64,000 bases of DNA from Inia geoffrensis (Eukaryota; Chordata; Mammalia; Artiodactyla; Iniidae). Positions 11,916 through 23,791 of this stretch are shown one piece after another (within the stretch, counting starts at the first letter, position 1; every line of letters starts with the position of its first letter). Location: the NCBI GenBank assembly GCA_036417435.1, contig CM070910.1, positions 68,790,784 through 68,854,783 of the forward strand. The letters are read 5' to 3'. A program made the translations under genes and the position numbers. A model generated the notes under the pieces. That model had not been told where the DNA came from and made no database searches. It saw only the letters and a list, made by a program, of their open reading frames with translations.

Positions 11916-12394
11916 TAAGAAATGGATGAATGCCCAGCTACTCAGTCCTCTCCCTGGGAATAAGACCCTGAAATATCTCTCTGGATTTAGTTCACTGCAG
12001 GAAGGCTGCCAGCCCCATATGTTATTCTGGCATAAACTGTTGCATTTTATGATCTGGAGAAGGTTTCCATTTCCATTATCCTAGCCCATCTTCTGACTCC
12101 AGAGCATACTCCAGACATATGCCTGTAATACGCTACCAAACAATTTTCCCATAAAGAACCCCGATCTTGGAGTCTAGTTGACCAGTGACTTATTGATTTC
12201 CTGGAGTAGGGAGTTCTGATTGCCGAATTCTAAAGTCAAGGAGACAAATTATATATTTACATCTTACATATTTAAAAAAACTTGCTTTGTTTTCGATATA
12301 GTGCTTTCATAAACAATTGTTCCTGTGACTCCATTGTTTTTAAATGGACTCTAGTCCAATACTTGGCATGCATTATGATTCTCAAAGAAAGAGC

Positions 12395-12515
12395 TCTAGA
12401 GAGTGGAAAGACATGGGTTTTGAATTAAAAACCCGAGTTTTGAATCCTAGTTCTGCCACTGACTCAGCAGATGGTTTTGGATAAATTATACAATTCCTAG
12501 CTTTAGTTTCTTCAA
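12395..12515 (+). mobile_element. MIR SINE fragment
   Basis: Plus-strand MIR: 'gttttgaatcctagttctgc' plus 'cactgactcagcag' and 'tagctttagtttcttcaaca' match the MIR tRNA-like head and core. 11920-12395 upstream shows nothing else I can name. Confidence 0.7.
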
Positions 12516-12717
12516 CAGGTCAACACATATTTATCAAGTGTCCACAACAGGCTAGCCCAGTGCCAGGCTTTGTATAGATGGGAGCATTATGTCAACAGAA
12601 AAGGGCTATTGTAGGGTTCACATAGACAGTGCCTGCTGAAACACAGCCAGCGCTCAACACCCAAAGTTTTGGTGTTTTTCTTTTGTATGTGGCAAGGACT
12701 AAAAAATGACTATTTCC

Positions 12718-12933
12718 GGGGGTTTCCCTGGTGGCGCAGCGGTTGAGCGTCCGCCTGCCGATGCAGGGGATATGGGTTCATGCCCCGGTCCGGGAAGATC
12801 CCACATGCCGCGGAGCGGCTGGGCCCGTGAGCCATGGCCGCTGCGCCTGCGCGTCCGGAGCCTGTGCTCTGCAATGGGAGAGGCTACAGCAGTGAGGGGC
12901 CCACGTAACGCAAAAACAAACAAACAAAAAAAA
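12718..12933 (+). mobile_element. CHR SINE
   Basis: Plus-strand full-length copy, with head at 12721 and a CAAACAAACAAA tail. The 10-bp duplication GACTATTTCC lies at 12708-12717 and 12934-12943. Open frames on both strands here are SINE sequence. Confidence 0.95.
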
Positions 12934-13161
12934 GACTATTTCCTAATAGAAAATAACTCAGATTCCACCCCAAATCAGTTCTTAGTCTGCATGTTTAAAA
13001 GTATGAAAACATCAAAAAAAAGTTATTAAAAGAAAAGTATGATAGCAAAGATTACCAGAATACTCAGAAACCATACTCTAATCATGTAAATAGGCACCTG
13101 AAGAGCTTGAAAATTAGGAAGTGAATTTTGAACTTGTGTACTTTTTTAATAGTTTTTTTTT

Positions 13162-13522
13162 AATATATAAATTTATTTATTATGTATTGATGGCTGCACT
13201 GGGTCTTCGCCCATTGAGCACAGGCTTTCTTTTTTTTTTTTATTTGTGGGGAGCAAGGGCTACCCTTTGCTGCGGTGCGCAGGCCCCTCATTAAGGCGGC
13301 CTCCCCCGTTGCAGAGCACAGGCTCCAGGTGCGCAGGCTTCAGTAGTTGTGATGCGTGGTCTCAGTAGCTGTGGCTCATGGGCTCTAGAGCGCAGGCCCA
13401 GTAGTTGTGGCGCACAGGCCCAGTTGCTCTGCAGCATGTGGGATCCTCTCGGACCAAGGCTCGAACCCGTGTCCCCTGCATTGGCAGGCAGACTCTGAAC
13501 CACTGCGCCACCAGGGAAGCCC
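13162..13522 (-). mobile_element. CHR SINE, long (CHR-2-like) type
   Basis: Minus-strand long CHR copy with GTAGTTGTGG-type internal repeats and a T-run at 13229-13241 inside its body. The flanking 12-bp duplication is TAG plus nine T (13150-13161, 13523-13534). Confidence 0.92.
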
Positions 13523-13534
13523 TAGTTTTTTTTT

Positions 13535-14147
13535 GTTTTGGTAGTTGAACTCCATTTGGCTACTGGTTGTGAAAAAACTTTATACATAAGTCTCAGGACA
13601 AACAAATAAAAGGCAAAAATAATAATTGCTTTTGTATATATTTGCATAGTGCTTTCTGCATGAGAACCATGGAACTAGAAGTAAAAAATGGAGAAAAGAC
13701 ACAATAATCTAAGGAATGACGCTGAGAGTTTATGCCATGTTTCAAACATTCCTGTTCTTCATGATTCCAGCCCATTGTTTAATGCTCCTATATTTCTCTC
13801 TGCTCAGAATCGGGTAGCTGTTTATTGTTTCGTTAGCTTGTTTCATGTTAGTTGTTAGTTGTTGTGTTCCATTGTTTTGTCTTGTATCTCTCACTTGGAG
13901 AAAACGGTGAACTCTTCCCCAACACGTCTTCACTACATGTTTCTACAAGAAAATATTTAATGCCTGGGGAATTTTTCAATATTAATAACTGTTAATTAGT
14001 TTTAAATGTCTCACACCTCAAAGGAGGTTCTGAAGTTTACCTACATGAACAGTCACTGCGTTACTTGATTACTTACTGCTTTCAACTGGATCAAGAAAAT
14101 GATGATTTTCCTTTAATGCAGCATTGCTGTCTTTGCCCCCTCTTCTC

Positions 14148-14195
<48 letters not shown>

Positions 14196-15533
14196 TTCCA
14201 AAGCCAAGAAAGTGGAATTAATTTTATTGTTTCTGGTGGTACACATAAAGCTCATTTACCCTTTATTTTAATGAATCAGCAAAAAATGCCTTCATCTTAT
14301 TCCCATGCTTGTGTTTCACTTATAGGAGTAGGTGTTAACTGCACAGTTGTTTTACAAAGATGCTATTAATATTATTATTTATACTGCTTGTATATTACCC
14401 TGGAGTATTCATCTAAAGCTACTATACATTGACTTTCTTAAGCTGTTGGCTTAGTGTTATATTAGTTCTTATCACAACAGTGCCCCTGTATCATATAAAA
14501 AACATATTTTCTAAAATGCTCTGAAAATGACAGCATAATAGCAGGAATGTAATACTCTTAACCTGGAAATTCATCACTCAAAAAACAATTTTCCCAGATG
14601 ATATATTGCCAAGATTCACGCTGCTGGTTGTGCATAAGGAAGAGACCACGTATTGTTCTGCCACTACAATCTAGTATTATTAAACAATGAAAAGACAGAT
14701 GTACAAACAGCTTTTGGATTGAGTATAATTATTTAAATTATTTGAAATATCCTTAAATAGCTTTTCTCAAAACTTATTTCCATTTGAGAATTTATGACAT
14801 TGCAATCTTTCCTCAAACTCTTTTTGCACTGCTTCTTGTCAAAGATTAATTTGAGTTAATCCCAATTTTCAGCTTTACATCCATTGCATTCCAATCAACT
14901 CACAGAAAGCCTCCACAGAACCATGCAAAGTTGTAAAGCAGTACTCTTCAAGACCCCCGTAAATCCACCCTTCACTTTAAAACATTACGGACTAGCGGAA
15001 TTTCAGAACAATCACAGCCACATTGAAGATGATGGTGTTTACAGCCACTCACAACCAGAGCTATGTGTAGGCAGAATGCTCATCAGATCTCCCTGAATAA
15101 TGGCTGAGTCTTCACACGTAGGATTAGGTAATGTTCTTCAATAAAATAAATTTATGGTTGATATTTTTTCATCCCCCCAAACATAAAAGCTGTCAATAGC
15201 CACAGCCCTTTGAAATGGAATGGCCTTCTGTGACCCTCAGGCTGAAATTTAAGAGTGCTCTGCCGCTGATTCATTCCCATTCCCATGGAAACAGTCACCA
15301 GGAATGATTCTGCTGTCATTATTTTCAAGCATTTACCCTGGTCCCAGGGATCTGGTGCTGTGTCCAGGGAAGTGAGAAAGGAAATGAGCATCAGTCTCAC
15401 GGAATGAACTCAAATAACTGTCAACGGATAGGTTGAAAGACAGATACTTCCTAAAAAATCTACCTTTTAAAAATACATATTTTAATGTTTTTCTAATTAT
15501 TAAAAGAATTGGTTGCATAAAAACTCTAGAAGG
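13535..15533. other. Single-copy noncoding DNA with a CA microsatellite
   Basis: No exon could be supported. Frames at 14065-14369 exist only because the (CA)n tract has no stop. The stretch 14884-15096 is open for 70 codons but has no recognisable domain or splice context. Confidence 0.5.
14149..14190. repeat. (CA)n microsatellite
   Basis: About 21 perfect CA units; probably polymorphic. Confidence 0.98.
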
Positions 15534-15752
15534 GGGCTGCCCTGGTGGCACAGTGGTTGAGAGTCCGCCTGCCGACGCAGGGGACACAGGTTCGTGCCTC
15601 GGTCCGGGAAGATCCCACATGCCGTGGAGTGGGTAGGCCCGTGAGCCATGGCCTCTGAGCCTGTGCGTCTGGAGCCTGTGCTCCGCAACGGGAGAGGCCA
15701 CAACAGTGAGAGGCCCGCGTACCGCAAAAACAAACAAAAAAACAACCCCCCC
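15534..15752 (+). mobile_element. CHR SINE
   Basis: Plus-strand copy with head GGGCTGCCCTGGTGGCACAG, B box near 15590 and a CAAACAAAAA tail followed by C7. Imperfect duplication AAAACTCTAGAAG / AAAACCTCTAAAAAG at the two ends. Confidence 0.92.
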
Positions 15753-15844
15753 AAAAACCTCTAAAAAGATGTGCAAGAAACTACAAATAGTTATTACATA
15801 GGGAGAATTGGGAACTTGGCAGATAGGAGAATAGAATGGAAACT

Positions 15845-16560
15845 TTGTAGTTTCTTTTTTTAGCTTTTTATTACAGAAATTTTGAAACAAAGAGAGAATA
15901 ATATAGTGAATCCCCACATACTCATTACCCAACTTTAACACTTGTCAATTCATGGCCGATCATGTTTTATCTCTACTTTCAACTGCCACTGGATTGTTTT
16001 CAAGCAAACTCCAGATATCATACAATTTTATCCACAAATATTTAGTATTTATCTTTAAAATATAAGAACCCATTAAAAAATATAGGCACAATACTATTAT
16101 CACGTTAACATTTTAACTTAATTTCAAATATCATAAAATAGTGCTTCAAATGTCCTCATTTTTTTTTTCGTAATTCTTTTGCAGTTGGTTTGTTTATGTC
16201 ATGATCCAGGCAAGTTCCTGGATGGCATTTGATTACTAAGTTTCTTAAGTCCCTTTTTTTTTTTTTTTTTTTTTTTTGCGGTACGCGGGCCTCTCACTGT
16301 TGTGGCCTCTCCCGTTGCGGAACACATTCTCCAGATGCGCAGGCTCAGCGGCCATGGCTCACGGGCACAGCCGCTCCACGGCATGTGGGATCTTCCCAGA
16401 CCGGGGCATGAACCTGTGTCCCCTGCATCGGCAGGCAGACTCTCAACCACTGCGCCACCAGGGAAGCCCCAGTTATCTTTTTTTTTGTGATGTTAGCAGA
16501 TTGCTGAATATTGTCTACATCCATCATTTCACTGGGGATCTGAACTAAGTGAATGAATCA
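15845..16560. repeat. Ancient interspersed repeat, split by a SINE
   Basis: Begins with 'tttttattacagaaattttg' and contains 'tttaacacttgtcaattcat'. It is a diverged relative of 7985-8230 and continues past that copy's end. The SINE at 16254-16470 interrupts it. I take it to be an old LINE 3' region but cannot name it. Confidence 0.5.
16254..16470 (-). mobile_element. CHR SINE
   Basis: Minus-strand copy with a pure T tail of 20 or more bases on the left and the head (GCCACCAGGGAAGCCCC as read on +) on the right. The duplication is unclear because the T tail masks it. Frames on both strands are SINE-derived. Confidence 0.93.
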
Positions 16561-17689
16561 TCTATTCAAAAAATTAATGAAAGGGAATTTTAAAAAATTC
16601 AGAAAAGTAATTCAGTAGGACTCACTGCAATGTAAAAAGTGGGCTCTAAAAACAAAATCAAACATGCAAAATGGCCTGAGCAAGTTTATGTAACTAACCC
16701 ACCTGGTATTCTGGAAGTCCAACCAGGTTACTCAAATCCCACATTGTCCCAAATGAGGTTTGGCGCCATCTGGTGGTACATGCTCACTCTGACATAAATA
16801 TTGATGAGGATGCTTCTGGGTCCTGTTGCTGACTGTGACTTCCAGGAACATCCTAATGAGTTGGTGCCCATTTTGTCAGTTCAACCTGGAGAACTCAGGC
16901 TGTGAGAATACCGGGGACAATAGGACACACACTCCAAGCCTTCAATTTCTCAAGAAGGAATTATTTTCCATTTCCTTAGCAGACTTTGCCTCCCTTCAAT
17001 TTTGTTATTATCCCCCAACTCCCAGACTGTAAAAAGTTTAGCAAAATGAGGACTTGGCTGCAGAGTGTAACCAACTGCTAATGGCATTGTAGCCTAATTC
17101 ACATTGTCGCATGAAGAATTTCACTGTACATGCATGAAATGTGAAGATAATAAAAGTCACTCATAAACTTGCCACTCATAGATAACCATGCCACCATTCT
17201 GAAGTATCTTCTTCCAAATATCCTTCTAATAGTCTTACATATACACCCACAAACAAAGCTAATACACTGTAGGACTCTGTCTTGAAAAATGATAGGTTGT
17301 ATTAGACACAAATTAGAGTGGCTCTCTTTTTATCGTAGCCACTAAACCACCCTAAACCTTTGCCTGACTGAGTCAAGCAGAGAGAAAACTAACCAAACTT
17401 GAACAAACCGGATCCTCTCATGGGAACTGCATGGAGCCATTCAGAGGGGGAAGGTGGCAGAGTAGACACTTCTGATGGTTGTGTTCTCATGAGATTTGGG
17501 AGTTCCTGCTGCTAAGGACCTCCAGGCAATCATTGCTTGGGTCCTACCCTAGGCTTCCTTGTTCAGCTTTTATTTTGGCTCTGTGAGATAGCTCAGGTTC
17601 CTTCCAATATGGTGGTTATTAATAGAGTCAGATTTTGCTACTTGAACTAAAACTATTTCAATTGATACATCAGTATATTACTACATATT
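16561..17689. other. Single-copy noncoding DNA with a CTCF-type motif
   Basis: No coding exon seen. 17090-17290 resembles a decayed antisense LINE end. The notable element is the CTCF-like site at 16762-16776. Confidence 0.5.
16762..16776 (-). promoter_or_regulatory. Candidate CTCF binding site
   Basis: The minus strand reads CCACCAGATGGCGCC, which fits every position of the 15-base CTCF core CCASYAGRKGGCRSY. CTCF is the zinc-finger protein that sets chromatin loop anchors and insulators. The site is in non-repeat sequence, so it was not delivered by one of the SINEs. Occupancy cannot be judged from sequence. Confidence 0.6.
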
Positions 17690-18271
17690 TCTCAAAAATG
17701 TGAATTTTAATAGACACATGGTGGATGTCCCCTATGTATTTAATCATTCCATTATAACTGGTCATGATTGCTAACATTCTTTAATAATAAAAATAATGTT
17801 GTAATAATATACATAAACAATATATAAACTTTTCCCACATTTTAAATTATTTCCTTAAAAGTTGTCAAAATTTTTATGATGTACACTGTAAAGACTAATT
17901 TTAGGAAGACATATAAAGTTACCAAATTACTATAATTTCATCATTGAATGTTTGTTTTACTATATCTTTATCACAATTGATTATTATAATTTATATGTTT
18001 TTGCCAATTTAATATGTGGAGAGTGATATCAAAGCTATTTCAATTAGGGTCTTTCATCATTACTGATGTTGAGTATTTTGGATATTTGTGTATTTATTCT
18101 GCCAATTTATATTCCTTCTCCATTTCTTATAGGATTGTTCATCTTTTTATTGATTTGTAAGTTCTCTCTCTTTTGATAGAAAAATACTCTTTCCCGTAAT
18201 AAACATTGCAAACATTTATTGTTTCTTTCCCTTATGCTTGTTTTTGTTTTCAAAATGTATGAACATTTTTC

Positions 18272-18627
18272 TTTTAAAGGTTTTAAGTTTTTATTCGTTT
18301 TTATTTTTTGGCTGTGTTGGGTCTTCATTGCTGTGCACGGCTTTCTCTAGTTAAGGTGAGCAGGGGCTACTCTTTGTTGAGGTGCGTGGGCTTCTCATTG
18401 CGGTGGCTTCTCTTGTTGCGGAGCACAGACTCTAGGCACGTGGGCTTCAGTAGTTGTGTCATGTGTGTTCAGTAGTTGTGGCTCGCGGGCTTTAGAGTAC
18501 AGGCTCAGTAGTTGTGGTGCATAGGTTTAGTTGCTCCACAGCATGTCGAATCTTCCCAGACCAGGGCTCGAACCCGTGTCCCTTGCATTGGCAGACGGAT
18601 TCTTACCACTGCGCCACCAGGGAAGTC
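18272..18627 (-). mobile_element. CHR SINE, long (CHR-2-like) type
   Basis: Minus-strand long CHR copy. An imperfect duplication of about 21 bp flanks it (18250-18270 and 18628-18648, starting TCAAAATGTA). Its right-hand duplication was later reused as a target by the next SINE. Confidence 0.9.
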
Positions 18628-18648
18628 TCAAAATGTAGGGGCATTTTT

Positions 18649-18866
18649 TTATTTTTTATTTATTTATTTATTTTGCAGTAAGTGGGCCTCTCACTGTTGT
18701 GGCCTCTCCCGCTGCAGAGCACAGGCTCCGGACGCGCAGGCTCAGCGGCCATGGCTCACGGGCCCAGCTGCTCCGTGGCATGTAGGATCTTCCCGGACCG
18801 GGGCACGAACCCATGTCCCCTGCACCTGCAGGCGGACTCTCAACCACTGTGCCACCAGGGAAGCCC
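18649..18866 (-). mobile_element. CHR SINE inserted beside the previous one
   Basis: Minus-strand copy with a TTTATTTATTTA tail. The exact 14-bp duplication GTAGGGGCATTTTT is at 18635-18648 and 18867-18880. That duplication lies within the right-hand duplication of the SINE at 18272-18627, so this insertion is the younger of the two. Confidence 0.96.
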
Positions 18867-19071
18867 GTAGGGGCATTTTTAACTTTCAGTTATTTACATT
18901 TTCAATATTTTCTTTCATAAATTTATTACTTTGCTTAGAAAATTTCTACAGTTCAATTTTATGTAAATATTCTTATAATACTTTTTAAACATTTAAATAT
19001 CTGAAGGTTATATCATTTTGTTGTGTGGAAATGATCTCTTTTCTCAAATGAGTAGCTAGATACTTCAATAC

Positions 19072-19073
<2 letters not shown>

Positions 19074-19101
<28 letters not shown>
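19074..19101. repeat. (TTTA)n, A-rich tail of L1 copy B
   Basis: Seven TTTA/ATTT units where the L1 3' tail joins the target. Read on the minus strand this is the AAAT-rich end after 'AATAAAGATGTT'. Confidence 0.9.
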
Positions 19102-19103
<2 letters not shown>

Positions 19104-19211
19104 ATCTTTATTGGAGTATAATTGCTTTACAATGCTGTGTTAGCTTCTGCTTTATAACAAAGTGAATCAGTTATACATATACATATGTCCCCATATCTCT
19201 TCTCTCCTGAG

Positions 19212-19238
19212 TCTCCCTCCCTCCCACCCACCCTCCCT
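19212..19238 (-). other. G-rich tract of L1 3' UTR (G-quadruplex motif)
   Basis: On the minus strand there are six runs of three G separated by one to two bases. L1 3' UTRs in many mammals carry such a polypurine tract. The equivalent tract in copy C (around 30680-30715) is weaker. Confidence 0.75.
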
Positions 19239-19899
19239 AAACCACCCCTCCAGGCGTTAACAAATCACCGAGCTGATCTCCCTGTGCTATGCGTCTGCTT
19301 CCCACCAGCCATCCATTTTACGTTTGGTAGTGTATATATGTCCATGTCACTCTCTCACTTCGTCCCAGATTACCCTTCCCCCTCCCGATGTCCTCAAGAC
19401 CATTTTCTACGTCTTCATCTTTATTCCTGTTCTGCCCCTAGGTTCTTCAGAACCTTTTTGGTTTTTTTTTAGATTCCATATATGGAATGTGTTAGCATGT
19501 GTTAGCATATGGTATTTGTTTTTCTCTTTCTGACTTACTTCCCTCTGTATGACAGACTCTGGGTCCATCCACCTCACTACAAATAACTCAAGTTCATTTC
19601 TTTTTAGGGCTGAGTAATATTCCATTGTATATAGGTACCACATCTTCTTTATCCATTCATCTGTTGAAGGACACTTAGATTGCTTCCATGTCCTGGCTAT
19701 TACTGTAAAAAGAGCTGCAATGAACACTGTGGTACCTGACTCTTTTTGAGTAAGGTTTTCTCAGGGTATATGCCCAGTAGTGGGATTGCTGGGTCTTATG
19801 GTAGTTCTATTTTTACTTTTTAAGGAACCTCCATACTGTTTTCCATAGTGGCTGTATCAATTTACATTCCCACTAACCGGCAGGAGGGTTCCCTTTTTT

Positions 19900-20119
19900 A
19901 AAAATTTATTTTATTTTATTTTTTTGCGGTACACGGGCCTCTCACTGTTGTGGCCTCTCCCGTTGTGAAGCACAGGCTCCGGAAGCGCAGGCTCAGCGGC
20001 CATAGCTCACGGGCCCAGCCGCTCTGTGGCATGTTGGATCCACCCGGACAGGGGCAAGAACCTGTGTCCCCTGCATTGGCAGGCGGACTCTCAACCACTG
20101 CGCGACCAGGGAAGCCCAA
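19900..20119 (-). mobile_element. CHR SINE inside L1 copy B
   Basis: Minus-strand copy within ORF2 of L1 copy B. The exact 16-bp duplication GAGGGTTCCCTTTTTT lies at 19884-19899 and 20120-20135. Confidence 0.96.
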
Positions 20120-20332
20120 GAGGGTTCCCTTTTTTCCACATCTTCTCCAGCATTTATTGTTTGTAAATTTTTTGATGATGGCCATTCTGACTGGTGTGAG
20201 GTGATACCTCATTGTAGTTTTGATTTGCATTTCTCTAACGATTAGTGATGTTGAGCATTCTTTCATGTGTTTATTAGCAATCTGTATACCTTCTTTGGAG
20301 AAATGTCTGTTTAGGTCTTCTGCTCATTTTTG

Positions 20333-20547
20333 TTTGTTTTGGTTTTTTTTTTTTGCGTTATGCAGGCCTCCCACTGTTGTGGCCTCTCCCGTTGCAGAGC
20401 ACAGGCTCCGGACACACAGGCACAGTGGTGATGGCTCACGGGCCCAGCAGCTCAGTGGTATGTGGGATCTTCCTGGTCCGGGGCACGAACCTGTGTCCCC
20501 TGCATCAGCAGGTGGACTCCCAACCACTGCGCCACCAGGGAAGCCCC
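20333..20547 (-). mobile_element. CHR SINE inside L1 copy B
   Basis: Minus-strand copy, inserted where copy C reads 'cccatttttggattgc' without a break at the same point. The duplication is short and imperfect (CATTTTTG / CATCTTTTG). Confidence 0.92.
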
Positions 20548-23500
20548 CATCTTTTGATTGGGTTTCTTGTTTTCTTCATATTGAGTTTCATGAGCTGCTT
20601 GTAAATTTTGGAGATTAATCCTTTGTCAGTTGCTTCATTTGCAAATATTTACTCTCATTCTGAGGGTTGTCTTTTCATCTTGTTTATGTTTTACTTTGCT
20701 GTGCAAAAGCTTTTAAGTTCCATTAGGTCCCATTTGTTGATTTTTGTTTTTATTTCCATTTCCCTAGGACGTGGGTCAGAAAAGATCCTGCTGTGATTTA
20801 TGTCAGAGAGTGTTCTGCTTATGTTTTCCTCTAAGAGTGAGATAGTGTCTGGCCTTACATTTAGGTCTTTAATCTATTTTGAGTTTATTTTTGTGTATGG
20901 TGTTAGGGAGTGTTCTAATTTCATTCTTTTACATGTAGCTGTCCAGCACCACTTATTGAAGAGGCTGTATTTTCTCCATAGTATATTCTTGCCTCCTTTA
21001 TCAAAAATAAGGTGACCATAGGTGCATGGGTTTATCTCTGGGCTTTCTAACCTGTTCCATAGATCTATATTTCTGTTTTCGTGCCAGTACCATACTGTCT
21101 TGATTACTGTAGCTTTGTAGTATACTCTAAAGTCAGGGAGCCTGATTCCTCCAGCTCCGTTTTTCTTTCTCAAGATGGCTTTGGCTATTTGGGTTCTTTT
21201 GCGTTTCCAAACAAATTGTGAAATTTTTTGTTCTAGTTCTATGAAAAATACCAGTGGTAGTTTGTTAGGGATTGCATGGAATGTGTAGATTGCTTTGGGT
21301 AGTATAGTCATTTTCACAATGTTGATTCTTCCAGTCCAAAAACATGGTATACCTCTCCATCTGTTTGTATCATCTTTAATTTCTTTCATCAGTATCTTAT
21401 AGTTTTCTGCATATAGGTCTTTTGTCTCTCTACATAGGTTTATTCCCAGGTATTTTATTCCTTTTGTTGCAATGGTAAATTGGAGTGTTTCCTTAATTTC
21501 TCTTTCAGATTTTTCATCATTAGTGTATAGGAATGCAAGAGATTTCTATGCATTAATTTTGTATCCTGCTACTTTACCAAATTCATTGATTAGCTCTAGC
21601 AGTTTTCTGGTAGCATCTTTAGGATTCTCTATGTTTGGTTTATAGTATCATGTCATCCGCTAATAGTGACAGCTTTACTTCTTCCTTTCCTATTTGGATT
21701 CCTTTTATTTCTTTTTCTTCTCTGATTGATGTGGCTAAAACTTCCAAAAATATGTTGAATAATAATGGTGAGAGTGGACAACCTTGTCTTGTTCTTGATC
21801 TTAGAGGAAATGGTTTCAGTTTGTCACCATTGACAACGATGTTGGCTGTGGGTTTGTCATATATGGCCTTTATTATGTTGAGATAAGTTCCCTCTATGCC
21901 TACTTTCTAGAGGGTTTTTATCAAAAGCTTTTTTGCCAAAAGCTTTTTCTGCATCTAATGAGATGATCCTATGGTTTTTCTCCTTCAATATGTTAATATG
22001 GTGTATCATATTGATTGATTTGCCTATATTGAAGAATCCTTGCATTCCTGGGATAAACTCCTCTTGATCATGGTGTATGATCCTTTTAACATGCTGTGGA
22101 TCCTGTTTGGTAGTAATTTGTTGAGGATTTTGCATGTTCATGAGTGATATTGGTCTGTATTTTTCTTTCTTTGTGACATCTGTGTCTGGTTTTGGTATCA
22201 GGGTGATGGTGGCCTCATAGAATGAGTTTGGGAGTGTTCTTCCTTCTGCTATATTTTGGAAGAGTTTGAGAAGGATGGGTGTTAGCTCTTCTCTAAATGT
22301 TTGGTAGACTTCACCTGTGAAGCCATCTAGTCCTGGGCTTTTGTTTGTAGGAAGAATTTTAATCACAGTCTCAATTTCAGTGCTTGTGATTGGTCTGTTT
22401 ATATTTTCTATTTCTTCCTGGTTCAGTCTTGGAAGGTTGTGCTTTTCTAAGAATTTGTCCATTTCTTCCAGGTTGTTCATTTTATTGGCATATAGGTGCT
22501 TGTAGTAATCTCTCATGATCCTTTGTATTTCTGCAGGGTCAGTTGTTCTCTCTCCTTTTTCATTTCTAATTCTATTGATCTGAGTCTTCTTTTTTTTCTT
22601 GATGAGTCTGATTAATGGTTTATCAATTTTATTTATCTTCCCAAAGAACCAGATTTTAGTTTTATTGATCTTCGCTATCGTTTCCTTCATTTCTTTTTCA
22701 TTTATTTCTGATCTGATTTTATGATTTCTTTCCTTCTGCTAACTTTGGGGGTTTTTTGTTCTTCTTTCTCTAATTGCTTTAGGTATAGGGTTAGGTTGTT
22801 TATTTGAGATGTTTCTTGTTTCTTGAGGTAGGATTGTATTACTAAAAAGTTCCCTGTTAGAACTGCTTTTGCTGCATCCCATAGGTTTTGGGTCATCGTG
22901 TTTTCAGTGTCATTGGTTTCTAGATTTTTTTAATTTCCTCTGTGATTTCTTCAGTGATGTATTCGTTATTTAATAGTGTATTGTTTAGCCTCCAGGTGTT
23001 TGTATTTTTTACAGATTTTTTCCTGTAATTGATATCTAGTCTCATAGCATTGTGGTTGGAAAAGATACTTGATACGATATCAATTTTCTTAAATTGACCA
23101 GGGTTTGATTTGTGACCCAAGATATGATCTATCCTGGAGAATATTCGATGAGCACTTGAGAAAATAATTTATTTTGTTGTTTTTGGATGGAATGTTCTAT
23201 ACATATCAATTACATCCATCTTGTTTAATGTATCATTTAAAGCTTGTGTTTCCTCATTTATTTTCATTTCGGATGATCTGTCCATTGGTGAAAGTGGGGT
23301 GTTAAAGTCCCCTACTATGATTGTGTTACTGTCAATTTCCCCTTTTTTGGCTGTTAGTATTTGCCTTATGTATTGAGGTGCTATATGTTGGGTGCATAAA
23401 TATTTACAATTGTTATATTTTCTTCTTGGATCGATCCCTTGATCATTATGTAGTGTCCTTCTTTGTCTCTTGTAATAGTCTTTATTTTAAAGTCCATTTT

Positions 23501-23791
23501 GTCTGATATGAGAATTGCTACTCCAGCTTTCTTTTGATTTCCATTTGCATGGAATATCTTTTCCATCCCCTCTCTTTCAGTCTGTATGTGTCCCTAGGTC
23601 TGAAGTGGGTCTCTTGTAGACAGCATATATATGGGTCTTGTTTTTGTACCCATTCAGCTAGTTTATATTTTTGGTTGGAGCATTTAGTCCATTTGCATCA
23701 TGTAGTTATCAATATGTAGGTTCCTATTAACATTTTCTTTATTGGTTTGGGATGGTTATTGTAGCTCTTTTCCTTTTCTTGTGTTTCCTGC

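Larger units (their letters stand above)
17690..19064 (-). repeat. Ancient L1 relic, 3' side, with two SINE insertions
   Basis: Between the SINEs, the sequence around 18060-18180 ('attactgatgttgagtattt') is a decayed antisense form of the L1 ORF2 C-terminal region, which reads 'attagtgatgttgagcattc' in copy B at 20242. It is interrupted at 18272-18627 and 18649-18866 and then by L1 copy B at 19072. The same relic resumes at 26822. Confidence 0.6.
19407..23733 (-). pseudogene. L1 ORF2 pseudogene, copy B
   Basis: Endonuclease/RT. The start ATG at 23733 gives MLIGTYILITT and then a stop, so the protein is dead at about codon 12. Later pieces are in order: endonuclease (23381-23566; GHYIMIKG, IVNIYAPN), endonuclease end and linker (22702-23120), RT fingers (21857-22690; [34 protein letters not shown]), catalytic box LADD at 21652-21663 instead of the usual FADD, thumb and C-terminus (20874-21389, 19407-19727). 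Two SINEs (19900-20119, 20333-20547) interrupt the C-terminal third. Its length without the SINEs is near normal for ORF2. Confidence 0.9.

Noticed and set aside
14065..14369. Overlapping 68- and 81-codon frames with His/Thr runs
   Set aside because: The frames are open only because (CA)n cannot encode a stop; no conserved domain and no splice context.
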